The notes beneath the pieces were generated by a model, which searched no databases, was not told the DNA's origin, and worked only from the letters and a program-made list of their open reading frames with translations. A stretch of DNA of 6,409 nucleotides from RGIG4608 sp045606265 (GTDB lineage Bacteria; Bacillota; Clostridia; Oscillospirales; CAG-272): assembly GCA_045606265.1 (NCBI GenBank), contig JAZURO010000048.1, forward strand, positions 1 to 6,409. The letters run 5' to 3'. A program made the translations under genes and the position numbers. How positions within the stretch are numbered: position 1 is the stretch's first letter; each line of letters begins with the position of its first letter. Positions 1 through 5,815 of the stretch are shown in pieces.

Positions 1-36
1 AAAAGGTGGACGAAACAATAGCACAATACAAGTGCG

Positions 37-175
37 AACATAATGTTAACCCAAAAAACTCACGTCCATGTAAAGCAGTAGCAAATCGAGGTTTTTTCGT
101 GTTTACACACGAAAATAACAATGCATTGAATATTCGCAGAATTTCAATGCTCGATTTGCGCAAAATCAAGTCGGG
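37..175 (-). repeat. diverged copy of structured intergenic repeat (same family as 5890-6409)
   Basis: No gene is convincing here. Read on the minus strand, this stretch shares blocks with the right-hand repeats: GCGCAAATCG, GATTTGCTACT and a degenerate ACATTATGTT block followed by CGCAC. It folds in the same plan. An outer perfect 10-bp stem (81-90 GCAAATCGAG with 150-159 CTCGATTTGC) encloses two hairpins. One is 94-102 TTTTCGTGT with 107-115 ACACGAAAA (4-nt loop). The other is 123-130 GCATTGAA with 143-150 TTCAATGC, with an inner ATTC/GAAT extension. The last base of the second hairpin competes with the outer stem. A 69-codon plus-strand frame (6-215) crosses the element, but the palindromes explain the sequence better than coding does. 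The strand given is the orientation matching the right-hand copies; transcription is unknown. Confidence 0.6.
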
Positions 176-229
176 TCAGCACAAACTCTACGGCAACACA
201 ATAAAAATCTATTAAAGTTTTTCGGGGGC

Positions 230-259
230 GTGGGGGCGGTTTTGCAAAAAAGCCCCCAC
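230..259. other. GC-rich hairpin, possible weak terminator
   Basis: GTGGGGGC (230-237) pairs perfectly with GCCCCCAC (252-259). Inside it lies a self-complementary TTTTGCAAAA. On the plus strand the stem is followed by a loosely T-rich run (ATTCTTATTTT), so it could stop rightward transcription arriving from outside the window. On the minus strand no U-tract follows. It could also be a cruciform or the edge of the adjacent repeat. The function is inferred only. Confidence 0.4.
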
Positions 260-279
260 ATTCTTATTTTGTAACTTTC

Positions 280-313
280 AAAAAAGGACTTAACCAAGAG
301 GGTTAAGTCCTTT
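280..313 (-). terminator. intrinsic terminator of the remB-gyrB-gyrA cluster
   Basis: On the minus strand the 13-nt arm AAAGGACTTAACC (313-301) pairs perfectly with GGTTAAGTCCTTT (295-283) around a 5-nt loop. The stem runs into six consecutive T at 285-280, which includes its last bases. It starts 12 nt after the gyrA stop codon. The plus strand also has T-rich sequence after the stem (311-320), so the hairpin may work in both directions. Confidence 0.88.
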
Positions 314-325
314 AATTTTTGCAAA

Positions 326-2899
326 TTATTCTTCGTTTTGTTCTGTTTCGGGTGTTTCTTCAACAGTTTCAACGGCTTCAACGTTTTCAACAACCTCATT
401 TTCATCAATGGGTGCTACCTCGGGGGCGATTTCATCCTCGGGTTCTTCTTTTGCAACCTTTGTGAAGTTAACGATATGCTGATCCTCAGCAAGTCTCATA
501 ACGATAACACCTCGTGCGCTTCTTGAATAAGTGGGAACGTCAGAAACAGGGATACGGATCATCTGTCCCTGGTCGGTAATCATCATAATATCGTTATCGT
601 CATCAACAACGGAAATTCCGGCAAGAAGTCCCGTCTTTTCGTTGAGATTGTGACAAACGATACCCATACCGCCACGATTCTTCATTTCACGGAAATCGGA
701 GAATTCAGTCTTTTTACCGAATCCGTTTTCAGTAATGGTAATGAGTTTCTTGGTCATATCAACAACCGCAACACCGCAAACGTAGTCGTCACCACGGAGC
801 TTGATACCTCTTACACCACGGGCAACACGTCCCATAGCACGAACGTTTTTCTCATCAAAGCGAACGGCAGAACCGTGTCTTGTTGCAAGAATAAGACCTG
901 AATTACCCTGCGTGCGCATTACGAACACAAGCTCGTCGCTCTCGTCAAGAGTAAGTGCCTTTTTACCGCCCTTTCTCTGATATTCGTATTCAGAGAGAAG
1001 CGTTTTCTTAACTACACCGTACTTTGTAACCATAACGAGATAATCGCTCTCGTTGAACTCGGGAACGGAAATCATAGCTGTGATCTTTTCACCGTCCTCA
1101 AGCTCGATAATATTCGTCATATAGGTTCCCTTTGCAGTTCTTGACGCCTCGGGAATCTGATATGCCTTTCTCATATGCACCTTACCGATATTGGTAAAGA
1201 ACATAAGATATGAGTGAGAATGAACGCCGACAACCTTTTCAATGAAGTCCTCCTCCTTGGTCGTCATACCGATAATACCCTTGCCGCCCCTGTGCTGAGC
1301 AGAATAAGTGTCAGCGGGCTGGCGCTTGATGTATCCTGCGTGAGTGAGAGTGATAATACACTCGTGGCGCTCGATAAGGTCTTCAAGAAGAATATCGTCC
1401 TCGGCAGGAACAATTTCCGTTCTTCTCTCGTCGGTAAATTTTCTCTTTATTTCAAGCATTTCTTCTTTGATTATCTCTTTAACTCTCCACTCGTTTGCAA
1501 GAATGTCACGAAGGTCGGCAATAAGAGCTGCAAGACGTGCAAGCTCGTCCTCGATCTTCTGTCTTTCAAGACCTGTAAGACGTCCAAGAGTCATTTCAAC
1601 GATCGCCTGCGCCTGAATTTCGGAAAGACCGTATCTTTCCATCAATCTTTCCTTGGAATCGGGAATTGATTTTGAAGTTTTCATCAATTCAACGATTTCG
1701 TCGATATTGTCGTTTGCAATCTTGTAGCCTTCAAGAATGTGCTGACGTGCAAGTGCCTTGTCAAGCTCAAACTGAGTTCTTCTTATGATAACGCTCTCCT
1801 GGTGAGCGATATAGTAATCAAGAATCTGCGGGAGCGAAAGAGTTTTCGGCTCATTGTTAACAAGAGCGAGCATATTCGCCGCAAAGGTTTCCTGAAGCTG
1901 TGTAAATTTGTAAAGCTGATTGAGAATAACCTGCGCATTTGCATCACGGCGGTATTCGATAACGATTCTCATACCTGCTCTGCCACTCTCATCACGGATG
2001 TCGGTAATTCCCTCTATTCTCTTTTCGTTAACGAGGTTGCCAATGCTCTCACAAAGAGTGGACTTGTTAACCATATAAGGAATTTCCGTGATAATGATTC
2101 TGCGGTTTTCTTCCTCAATCTTCGCCTTGGAACGAACGATTATGCGTCCCTTACCCGTCTTGTATGCGTCAATGATACCGTTCACACCGTATATCGTTGC
2201 ACCCGTTGGGAAATCGGGACCCTTGATGTATTCCATAAGCTCCTCAACCGTACACTCAGGATTATCCATACGGTAAATCGTACCGTCTATAACCTCGCCG
2301 AGATTGTGTGTCGGGATATTTGTCGCCATACCAACGGCAATACCCACCGAACCGTTTACAAGAAGGTTCGGGAATCTTGCAGGAAGCACCGTGGGCTCGT
2401 CAAGACGGTTGTCAAAGTTCTTCGTCATTACAACAACGTTCTTGTCAAGGTCACGCATAAGCTCGTCGGATATCTTTGAAAGACGTGCCTCGGTGTAACG
2501 GTAAGCAGCTGCACCGTCACCGTCAACTGAACCGAAGTTTCCGTGTCCTTCAACAAGTGTATATCTGTATGAGAAGCTCTGCGCCATACGAACCATCGTT
2601 CCGTAAACGGCTGCGTCACCGTGGGGATGATAACGTCCAAGAACGTTACCAACGGTAGTTGCCGACTTGCGGAAGGGCTTGTCGCTTGTGAGATGGTCCT
2701 CATACATAGCATAAAGGATTCTTCTCTGACCGGGCTTCATACCGTCACGCACGTCGGGGAGAGCACGTGCCGCAATAACTGACATAGAATATTCAATAAA
2801 TGAACGTTCTACTTCCTTTTTCATTTCGACGTCAACGATTTTCTGTTCGGGAAATTCCACTCTGTCGCTGTCGTGTTTACTTAAATTTTCCATTGCCAT
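326..2899 (-). CDS. gyrA: DNA gyrase subunit A
   Basis: Catalytic breakage-reunion subunit of DNA gyrase, the type II topoisomerase that adds negative supercoils using ATP hydrolysed by GyrB. It has 857 residues, close to the family length. The winged-helix and tower region spans about residues 30-510, with RALPDVRDGMKPGQRR (45-60), the quinolone region GRYHPHGDAAVYG (88-100) and the active-site Arg134-Tyr135 in AAYRYTEAR. The isoleucine that helps bend DNA is Ile187 in GSVGIAVGMATN. The C-terminal beta-pinwheel (about 511-815) carries a GyrA box, QHRGGKG (535-541), which separates GyrA from ParC. Residues 818-857 form a tail with 18 acidic and no basic residues. The quinolone-contact positions (E. 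coli Ser83 and Asp87) are Ala96 and Gly100. The first of two in-frame ATG codons is chosen because AAAGGAGAG lies 6 nt upstream. It follows gyrB by 17 bp, so the two are probably co-transcribed. Confidence 0.98.
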   Translation of the reverse strand: MAMENLSKHDSDRVEFPEQKIVDVEMKKEVERSFIEYSMSVIAARALPDVRDGMKPGQRRILYAMYEDHLTSDKPFRKSATTVGNVLGRYHPHGDAAVYGTMVRMAQSFSYRYTLVEGHGNFGSVDGDGAAAYRYTEARLSKISDELMRDLDKNVVVMTKNFDNRLDEPTVLPARFPNLLVNGSVGIAVGMATNIPTHNLGEVIDGTIYRMDNPECTVEELMEYIKGPDFPTGATIYGVNGIIDAYKTGKGRIIVRSKAKIEEENRRIIITEIPYMVNKSTLCESIGNLVNEKRIEGITDIRDESGRAGMRIVIEYRRDANAQVILNQLYKFTQLQETFAANMLALVNNEPKTLSLPQILDYYIAHQESVIIRRTQFELDKALARQHILEGYKIANDNIDEIVELMKTSKSIPDSKERLMERYGLSEIQAQAIVEMTLGRLTGLERQKIEDELARLAALIADLRDILANEWRVKEIIKEEMLEIKRKFTDERRTEIVPAEDDILLEDLIERHECIITLTHAGYIKRQPADTYSAQHRGGKGIIGMTTKEEDFIEKVVGVHSHSYLMFFTNIGKVHMRKAYQIPEASRTAKGTYMTNIIELEDGEKITAMISVPEFNESDYLVMVTKYGVVKKTLLSEYEYQRKGGKKALTLDESDELVFVMRTQGNSGLILATRHGSAVRFDEKNVRAMGRVARGVRGIKLRGDDYVCGVAVVDMTKKLITITENGFGKKTEFSDFREMKNRGGMGIVCHNLNEKTGLLAGISVVDDDNDIMMITDQGQMIRIPVSDVPTYSRSARGVIVMRLAEDQHIVNFTKVAKEEPEDEIAPEVAPIDENEVVENVEAVETVEETPETEQNEE

Positions 2900-2905
2900 C
2901 GTAAG

Positions 2906-2914
2906 CTCTCCTTT
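2906..2914 (-). promoter_or_regulatory. gyrA ribosome binding site
   Basis: AAAGGAGAG on the minus strand lies 6 nt before the ATG at 2899-2897. A second in-frame ATG at 2893-2891 would be 12 nt from the motif, so the upstream ATG (protein start MAMENL) is the better start. The motif lies entirely within the 17-bp gyrB-gyrA gap. Confidence 0.8.
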
Positions 2915-2916
2915 CG

Positions 2917-4878
2917 TTAAATATCAAGATTTTCGGCAAATTTCGCATTTTGCTCAATAAATTCACGTCTTGGCTCTACCTTGTCACCCATAAGGAGAGA
3001 GAACATTGCATCACAAGCGGCTGCGTCCTCGGTGGTGACCTTCAAAAGCGTTCTTCTTTCGGGATTCATAGTCGTTTCCCAAAGCTGCTCAGCATCCATT
3101 TCACCAAGACCTTTATAGCGGTCTGCTTCAACGTTGTGTCCGCCGAGAAGCTCGATATATTTATCTCTTTCAGCATCAGAGAATGCATAATATTCCTGCT
3201 GATTTCTGCCGCCCGTTCTCTTGTAAACTCTGTAAAGAGGGGGCTGAGCAAGATAGATGTGCCCATCGTCAATAAGCTGACGCATATGACGGAAGAAGAA
3301 GGTGAGAAGAAGTATTCTGATGTGAGATCCGTCAACGTCGGCATCCGCCATAATGATTATTTTTCCGTAACGAAGCTTGGCAATATCAAATTCCTCACCG
3401 ATACCGCAGCCAAGCGCCTGGATAATGGGAATGAGCGAAAGGTTTGAATAAACCTTGTCAATTCTTGTCTTTTCTACGTTAAGAACCTTACCTCTGAGGG
3501 GCAATATCGCCTGGAATTTTGAGTTTCTTCCCTGCGTTGCAGAACCGCCCGCAGAATCTCCCTCTACAAGATACAGCTCAGTTACTTCTATCCTTCTCTC
3601 CTGACAGTCACGGAGCTTGCCGGGAAGAGTTGAACCGCCAAGCACGCCCTTTCGGCGTGTAAGCTCTCTTGCCTTTCTTGCCGCCTCTCTTGCGCGTGAT
3701 GCCGCAAGCGCCTTGTCAAGAATATTCTTAGCCACCGTGGGATTTTCTTCAAAGTATTCGGAGAGCTTTGCGTTAACAATACCCTCTACAAGCGTTCTTA
3801 CTTCGCTGTTACCGAGCTTCGCCTTGGTCTGCGACTCAAACTGCGCATCCTCAAGCTTAACGCTGATAATGGCGCAAAGGCCCTCACGCACGTCCTCGCC
3901 TGAAAGATTCTTGTCGCTGTCTTTAAGGATTCCCGCTTTTCTTGCGTAATCGTTAAGAACCTTTGTAATAGCCGATTTGAAGCCGGTCTCGTGCGTACCG
4001 CCCTCAATGGTGTGCATATTGTTCGCAAACGAGAGAATAAGCTCGTTGTAGCTGTCGTTGTACTGCAAAGCTACCTCGGCAATGCTTGTGCCCTTCTCTC
4101 CCTTCATATAGATGACCTCGGGATGAATAAGCTCGTTGTGACGGTTGTTGTTGAGATGCGTAACAAAGCTCTTGATACCGCCCTCGTACATAAACTCGTT
4201 TTCAACACGCTCTTCACCTCGTGTATCGATAAGAGCTATGCGCACGCCTGCATTAAGGAATGCCTGCTCTCTCATTCTGTTCTCAAGTGTTTCGTAAACG
4301 AACACCGTGTCCTCAAAAATCTCAGGGTCGGGCTTAAAGGTCACCTTAACACCGTGGGGCTTATCCAAGGGATCGCCAACGCACTTGAAAGCGCGTGCAA
4401 CCTTACCTCTTTCAAAGCGCTCAGTATATACCTTTCCGTCATAAACGTCTTCAAGCTCAAGCCATTCTGAAAGTGCGTTAACAACGGATGCGCCAACGCC
4501 GTGAAGACCGCCCGCAATTTTGTATCCGCCGCCGCCGAATTTACCGCCTGCGTGCAAAATTGTATAAACTACCTCGGGCGTGGGGATTCCCTGCTTCGGG
4601 TGTATCGCCGAAGGAATACCACGTCCGTTGTCCTCAACGGTCACGGAATTGTCGGGATTGATAGTAACGGTTATTTTGTCACAGTGACCTGCAAGCGCCT
4701 CGTCAATGGAGTTGTCCACTATCTCATAAACGAGATGATGAAGACCGCCAATCGACGTTGTACCTATGTACATACCCGGGCGCTTTCTTACCGCTTCAAG
4801 TCCTTCAAGTACCTGTATATTTTCTTCGGTGTAGCTGTCCTCAACCACAAGGTCGAGATTTTTTTCAAGGTTTTCCAT
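2917..4878 (-). CDS. gyrB: DNA gyrase subunit B
   Basis: ATPase subunit of DNA gyrase, partner of the GyrA encoded next. It has 653 residues, the usual length for enzymes lacking the extra insertion of E. coli GyrB. The GHKL ATPase domain (about 1-230) has the catalytic-base motif YEIVDNSIDEALAGH (Glu52, Asn56), DNGRGIP (83-89, Asp83) and the glycine lid GGLHGVGASVVNALS (123-137). The transducer domain carries the QTK loop (350-352), whose lysine contacts ATP gamma-phosphate. The TOPRIM domain has EGDSAGG (Glu439) and DADVDGSHIR (Asp512, Asp514), the Mg2+ ligands, followed by RYKGLGEM (587-594). By hand alignment, two positions lining the aminocoumarin pocket of E. coli (Arg136 and Thr165) are Thr152 and Val177. 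The start is supported by GAAAGGAAA ending 5 nt upstream. It lies 92 bp after remB and may have its own promoter in that gap. Confidence 0.98.
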   Translation of the reverse strand: MENLEKNLDLVVEDSYTEENIQVLEGLEAVRKRPGMYIGTTSIGGLHHLVYEIVDNSIDEALAGHCDKITVTINPDNSVTVEDNGRGIPSAIHPKQGIPTPEVVYTILHAGGKFGGGGYKIAGGLHGVGASVVNALSEWLELEDVYDGKVYTERFERGKVARAFKCVGDPLDKPHGVKVTFKPDPEIFEDTVFVYETLENRMREQAFLNAGVRIALIDTRGEERVENEFMYEGGIKSFVTHLNNNRHNELIHPEVIYMKGEKGTSIAEVALQYNDSYNELILSFANNMHTIEGGTHETGFKSAITKVLNDYARKAGILKDSDKNLSGEDVREGLCAIISVKLEDAQFESQTKAKLGNSEVRTLVEGIVNAKLSEYFEENPTVAKNILDKALAASRAREAARKARELTRRKGVLGGSTLPGKLRDCQERRIEVTELYLVEGDSAGGSATQGRNSKFQAILPLRGKVLNVEKTRIDKVYSNLSLIPIIQALGCGIGEEFDIAKLRYGKIIIMADADVDGSHIRILLLTFFFRHMRQLIDDGHIYLAQPPLYRVYKRTGGRNQQEYYAFSDAERDKYIELLGGHNVEADRYKGLGEMDAEQLWETTMNPERRTLLKVTTEDAAACDAMFSLLMGDKVEPRREFIEQNAKFAENLDI

Positions 4879-4883
4879 TTCTG

Positions 4884-4892
4884 TTTCCTTTC
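4884..4892 (-). promoter_or_regulatory. gyrB ribosome binding site
   Basis: GAAAGGAAA on the minus strand precedes the gyrB ATG (4878-4876), with the AAAGGA core 7 nt upstream. No alternative nearby in-frame ATG competes with this start. Confidence 0.7.
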
Positions 4893-4948
4893 AAATTGTT
4901 GTTTGTATGTTAGTGAATAAGTTACTTTTGCTTTGGACCGTTAGATAT

Positions 4949-4963
4949 TGATTATATTAATCA
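4949..4963 (-). promoter_or_regulatory. palindrome overlapping a possible gyrB -10 box
   Basis: TGATTA (4949-4954) and TAATCA (4958-4963) form a perfect 6-bp inverted repeat around TAT. On the minus strand it contains TATAAT (4956-4951), a perfect -10 hexamer, and TATGAT (4965-4960) overlaps it. No good TTGACA lies at the usual distance; the 17-bp position reads GTGAGG. A transcript from here would have a leader of about 65 nt before gyrB. The palindrome could be an operator or just AT-rich promoter DNA. Confidence 0.35.
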
Positions 4964-4970
4964 TACCTTT

Positions 4971-5237
4971 CTACCTCACGTTTTCCTTACCCATTCTGCC
5001 GAAGAGGGAGGCGGAGGAAAACTGAGAGAAGCAGACCTTGATTTCGCCGCTTTCCGCACGGTAGAGAATGAACGATTTGGGGATTTCGAGCGAGGGCGAC
5101 TCCGTTCTCTTCTCCTTCTCTGCGCTTGTTAAGAGCTTCCTTGTTATCGGCGAAACGGTTGAGGTGTCCATATCGAAAATGCCGATAACGTCCTGCTCTC
5201 TTATGCTTTTTCCGGCACCGACGTTCAAATAGATCAT
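4971..5237 (-). CDS. remB: RemB-like (YaaB/DUF370) small DNA-binding regulator
   Basis: Small cytoplasmic protein of the DUF370 family. The family includes RemA, a DNA-binding activator of matrix genes in Bacillus subtilis, and RemB (YaaB), encoded just upstream of gyrB there. It has 88 residues, near the usual ~80. The start MIYLNVG, the core DVIGIFD (16-22) followed by SP at 29-30, PKSFIL (53-58) and the C-terminal FSSASLFGR (73-81) match RemB as I recall it. The ATG at 5237 is chosen over one 12 codons upstream because AAAGGAG sits 8 nt before it, and because the family starts with this short hydrophobic strand; the upstream ATG lies beyond the likely promoter -10. The position before gyrB strongly supports the identity. 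In Bacillus recF lies directly upstream; here the origin does. The actual targets in this organism are unknown. Confidence 0.9.
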   Translation of the reverse strand: MIYLNVGAGKSIREQDVIGIFDMDTSTVSPITRKLLTSAEKEKRTESPSLEIPKSFILYRAESGEIKVCFSQFSSASLFGRMGKENVR

Positions 5238-5245
5238 AACGGCAT

Positions 5246-5252
5246 CTCCTTT
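5246..5252 (-). promoter_or_regulatory. remB ribosome binding site
   Basis: AAAGGAG on the minus strand is followed by an 8-nt spacer and ATG at 5237-5235. It excludes the longer 100-codon reading, whose first codons lie upstream of this motif. Confidence 0.8.
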
Positions 5253-5261
5253 CTGCTTTTT

Positions 5262-5270
5262 ATTATACCA
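5262..5270 (-). promoter_or_regulatory. extended -10 promoter for remB(-gyrB-gyrA)
   Basis: On the minus strand TGGTATAAT is a perfect -10 hexamer (5267-5262) with the TGn extension. The hexamer ends 24 nt before the remB ATG. No -35 match is present at 16-18 bp; a perfect TTGACA (5305-5300) is 32 bp away, too far to pair with it. Extended -10 promoters can work without a -35. The start of transcription would fall around 5255, giving a very short leader. Confidence 0.65.
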
Positions 5271-5285
5271 CAAAGTTTTCTCCGT

Positions 5286-5310
5286 GGGCGACAGCTTTCT
5301 GTCAATAAAG
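5286..5310. repeat. GGGCGACAG hairpin repeat, copy 1
   Basis: GGGCGACAG is followed by a short spacer and TGTC, then AAAG. GACAG (5290-5294) pairs with CTGTC (5299-5303) around CTTT. The copy at 5531-5554 shares GGGCGACAG, TGTC and AAAG in the same order. This copy sits where the -35 of the remB promoter would be, so a protein bound here could affect remB. Confidence 0.45.
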
Positions 5311-5338
5311 GTTTTTCAGTAAAAATTCTATCTCTTTC

Positions 5339-5348
5339 TCGCGCGCGA
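5339..5348. other. TCGCGCGCGA palindrome bordering the AT-rich unwinding block
   Basis: A perfect 10-bp palindrome with eight alternating C and G bases, next to a 50-bp stretch with only four G and no C on the plus strand. Alternating CG can adopt left-handed DNA under negative supercoiling. It may limit spread of melting toward remB, but that is inference. Confidence 0.4.
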
Positions 5349-5405
5349 TATAAAGAAATGAATGAAATAAATATATAAATAATAATTATAATATGTAATA
5401 GTGCC
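5349..5405. other. AT-rich DNA unwinding element with DnaA-trio-like start
   Basis: Positions 5351-5400 have only four G and no C. The block directly follows two tandem DnaA boxes after a short GC-containing spacer. Reading the plus strand 3' to 5' from the spacer gives GAT (5401-5399) then AAT (5398-5396). This matches the DnaA-trio idea: three-base repeats of 3'-(G/A)A(T/A) type on the strand DnaA captures. Orientation and spacing agree with the box-spacer-trio plan described for B. subtilis. Beyond two triplets the register decays. Confidence 0.65.
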
Positions 5406-5423
5406 TGTGGAAAATGTGGAAAA
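5406..5423 (-). other. two directly abutting DnaA boxes (TTTTCCACA x2)
   Basis: TGTGGAAAA occurs at 5406-5414 and again at 5415-5423 with no gap. On the minus strand each reads TTTTCCACA, fitting the relaxed consensus TTWTNCACA. Both point toward the AT-rich block, so they are the likely loading site for DnaA on the unwinding element. Confidence 0.8.
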
Positions 5424-5502
5424 CTCACACAAAGCCCTGATTTTATTGGCTTTTATGATGATTTTTTGCTGTTGAAAATTTGTTTGAATTTTTATGACAA
5501 AA

Positions 5503-5511
5503 TGTGGATAA
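5503..5511 (-). other. consensus DnaA box (TTATCCACA)
   Basis: TGTGGATAA on the plus strand, so TTATCCACA on the minus strand. It is an exact match to the high-affinity bacterial DnaA box and the only exact one seen in the window. Confidence 0.88.
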
Positions 5512-5530
5512 CTCTGACCCGAAACTGCCA

Positions 5531-5554
5531 GGGCGACAGTTCTTTGTCGCAAAG
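5531..5554. repeat. GGGCGACAG hairpin repeat, copy 2
   Basis: Same motif order as the copy at 5286-5310. Here the pairing is longer: GCGACA (5533-5538) with TGTCGC (5545-5550) around a 6-nt loop. It lies inside the origin between DnaA boxes, 245 bp from the first copy. It is a possible binding site for an origin or nucleoid protein; function is not evident. Confidence 0.45.
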
Positions 5555-5586
5555 TCGAAAAAACGCAAAATTTGTGATTTTTGCAC

Positions 5587-5610
5587 TTTTCCACAAAAGT
5601 CTGTGGAAAG
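5587..5610. other. inverted pair of DnaA boxes
   Basis: TTTTCCACA on the plus strand (5587-5595) faces TGTGGAAAG (5602-5610, CTTTCCACA on the minus strand) across 6 nt. The first fits the TTWTNCACA consensus; the second has one mismatch at its first base. Together they make an 8-bp inverted repeat. Confidence 0.7.
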
Positions 5611-5677
5611 GAAAACTTTTGCTGAGTTTTGCCGCAGAGCGACACAGTTTCGTCAGTTTATTTTCCGTTTCCCGCAA

Positions 5678-5689
5678 GGTTTTCAACAT
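5678..5689 (+). repeat. GGTTTTCAACAT direct repeat, copy 1 (variant DnaA box)
   Basis: Twelve identical bases recur at 5755-5766. Each includes TTTTCAACA, one mismatch (A for C at position 6) from the TTWTNCACA DnaA box. It could be a weak DnaA site. Confidence 0.45.
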
Positions 5690-5754
5690 ATTTCAAATTT
5701 AATAAAGCTAATAAAATCAATGCTTTGAGCATTTTTACAAGGATAATTTATGGT

Positions 5755-5766
5755 GGTTTTCAACAT
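5755..5766 (+). repeat. GGTTTTCAACAT direct repeat, copy 2 (variant DnaA box)
   Basis: Exact copy of 5678-5689, 77 bp away. A related site, TTATCAACA on the minus strand, lies at 5789-5797 and carries the same C-to-A change. Confidence 0.45.
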
Positions 5767-5777
5767 CTTTTTAACAT

Positions 5778-5786
5778 TGTGGAAAA
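5778..5786 (-). other. DnaA box (TTTTCCACA)
   Basis: TGTGGAAAA on the plus strand. With 5808-5816 it forms a 9-bp inverted repeat (TTGTGGAAA / TTTCCACAA) around 22 nt that contain a further variant box. Confidence 0.75.
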
Positions 5787-5806
5787 ATTGTTGATAAATT
5801 GAAAAT

Positions 5807-5815
5807 ATTTCCACA
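5807..5815 (+). other. near-consensus DnaA box (ATTTCCACA)
   Basis: One mismatch, at the first base, from TTTTCCACA. It faces the box at 5778-5786 and marks the right edge of the recognisable origin motifs. The next ~70 bp to 5889 show nothing I can name. Confidence 0.5.

Noticed and set aside
6..215. 69-codon plus-strand open frame
   Set aside because: It runs straight through the outer stem and both hairpins of the left-hand structured repeat, has no clear ribosome binding site for its first ATG and resembles no protein I know.
1214..2479. Long plus-strand frames opposite gyrA (such as 1739-2479)
   Set aside because: They are antisense shadows of a fully conserved gyrA; codon bias of the real gene leaves the opposite frames open.
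326..2899. ParC (topoisomerase IV) instead of GyrA
   Set aside because: The C-terminal domain carries a GyrA box (QHRGGKG) and the gene directly follows gyrB downstream of remB.
5300..5305. TTGACA as the -35 of the remB promoter
   Set aside because: It is 32 bp from the TATAAT at 5262-5267, too far to form one promoter, and no -10 lies at the proper spacing from it.
5328..5728. Several overlapping 65-105 codon frames on both strands
   Set aside because: They cross the AT-rich block and DnaA boxes, overlap each other in multiple frames, and none has a recognisable motif or good start signal.
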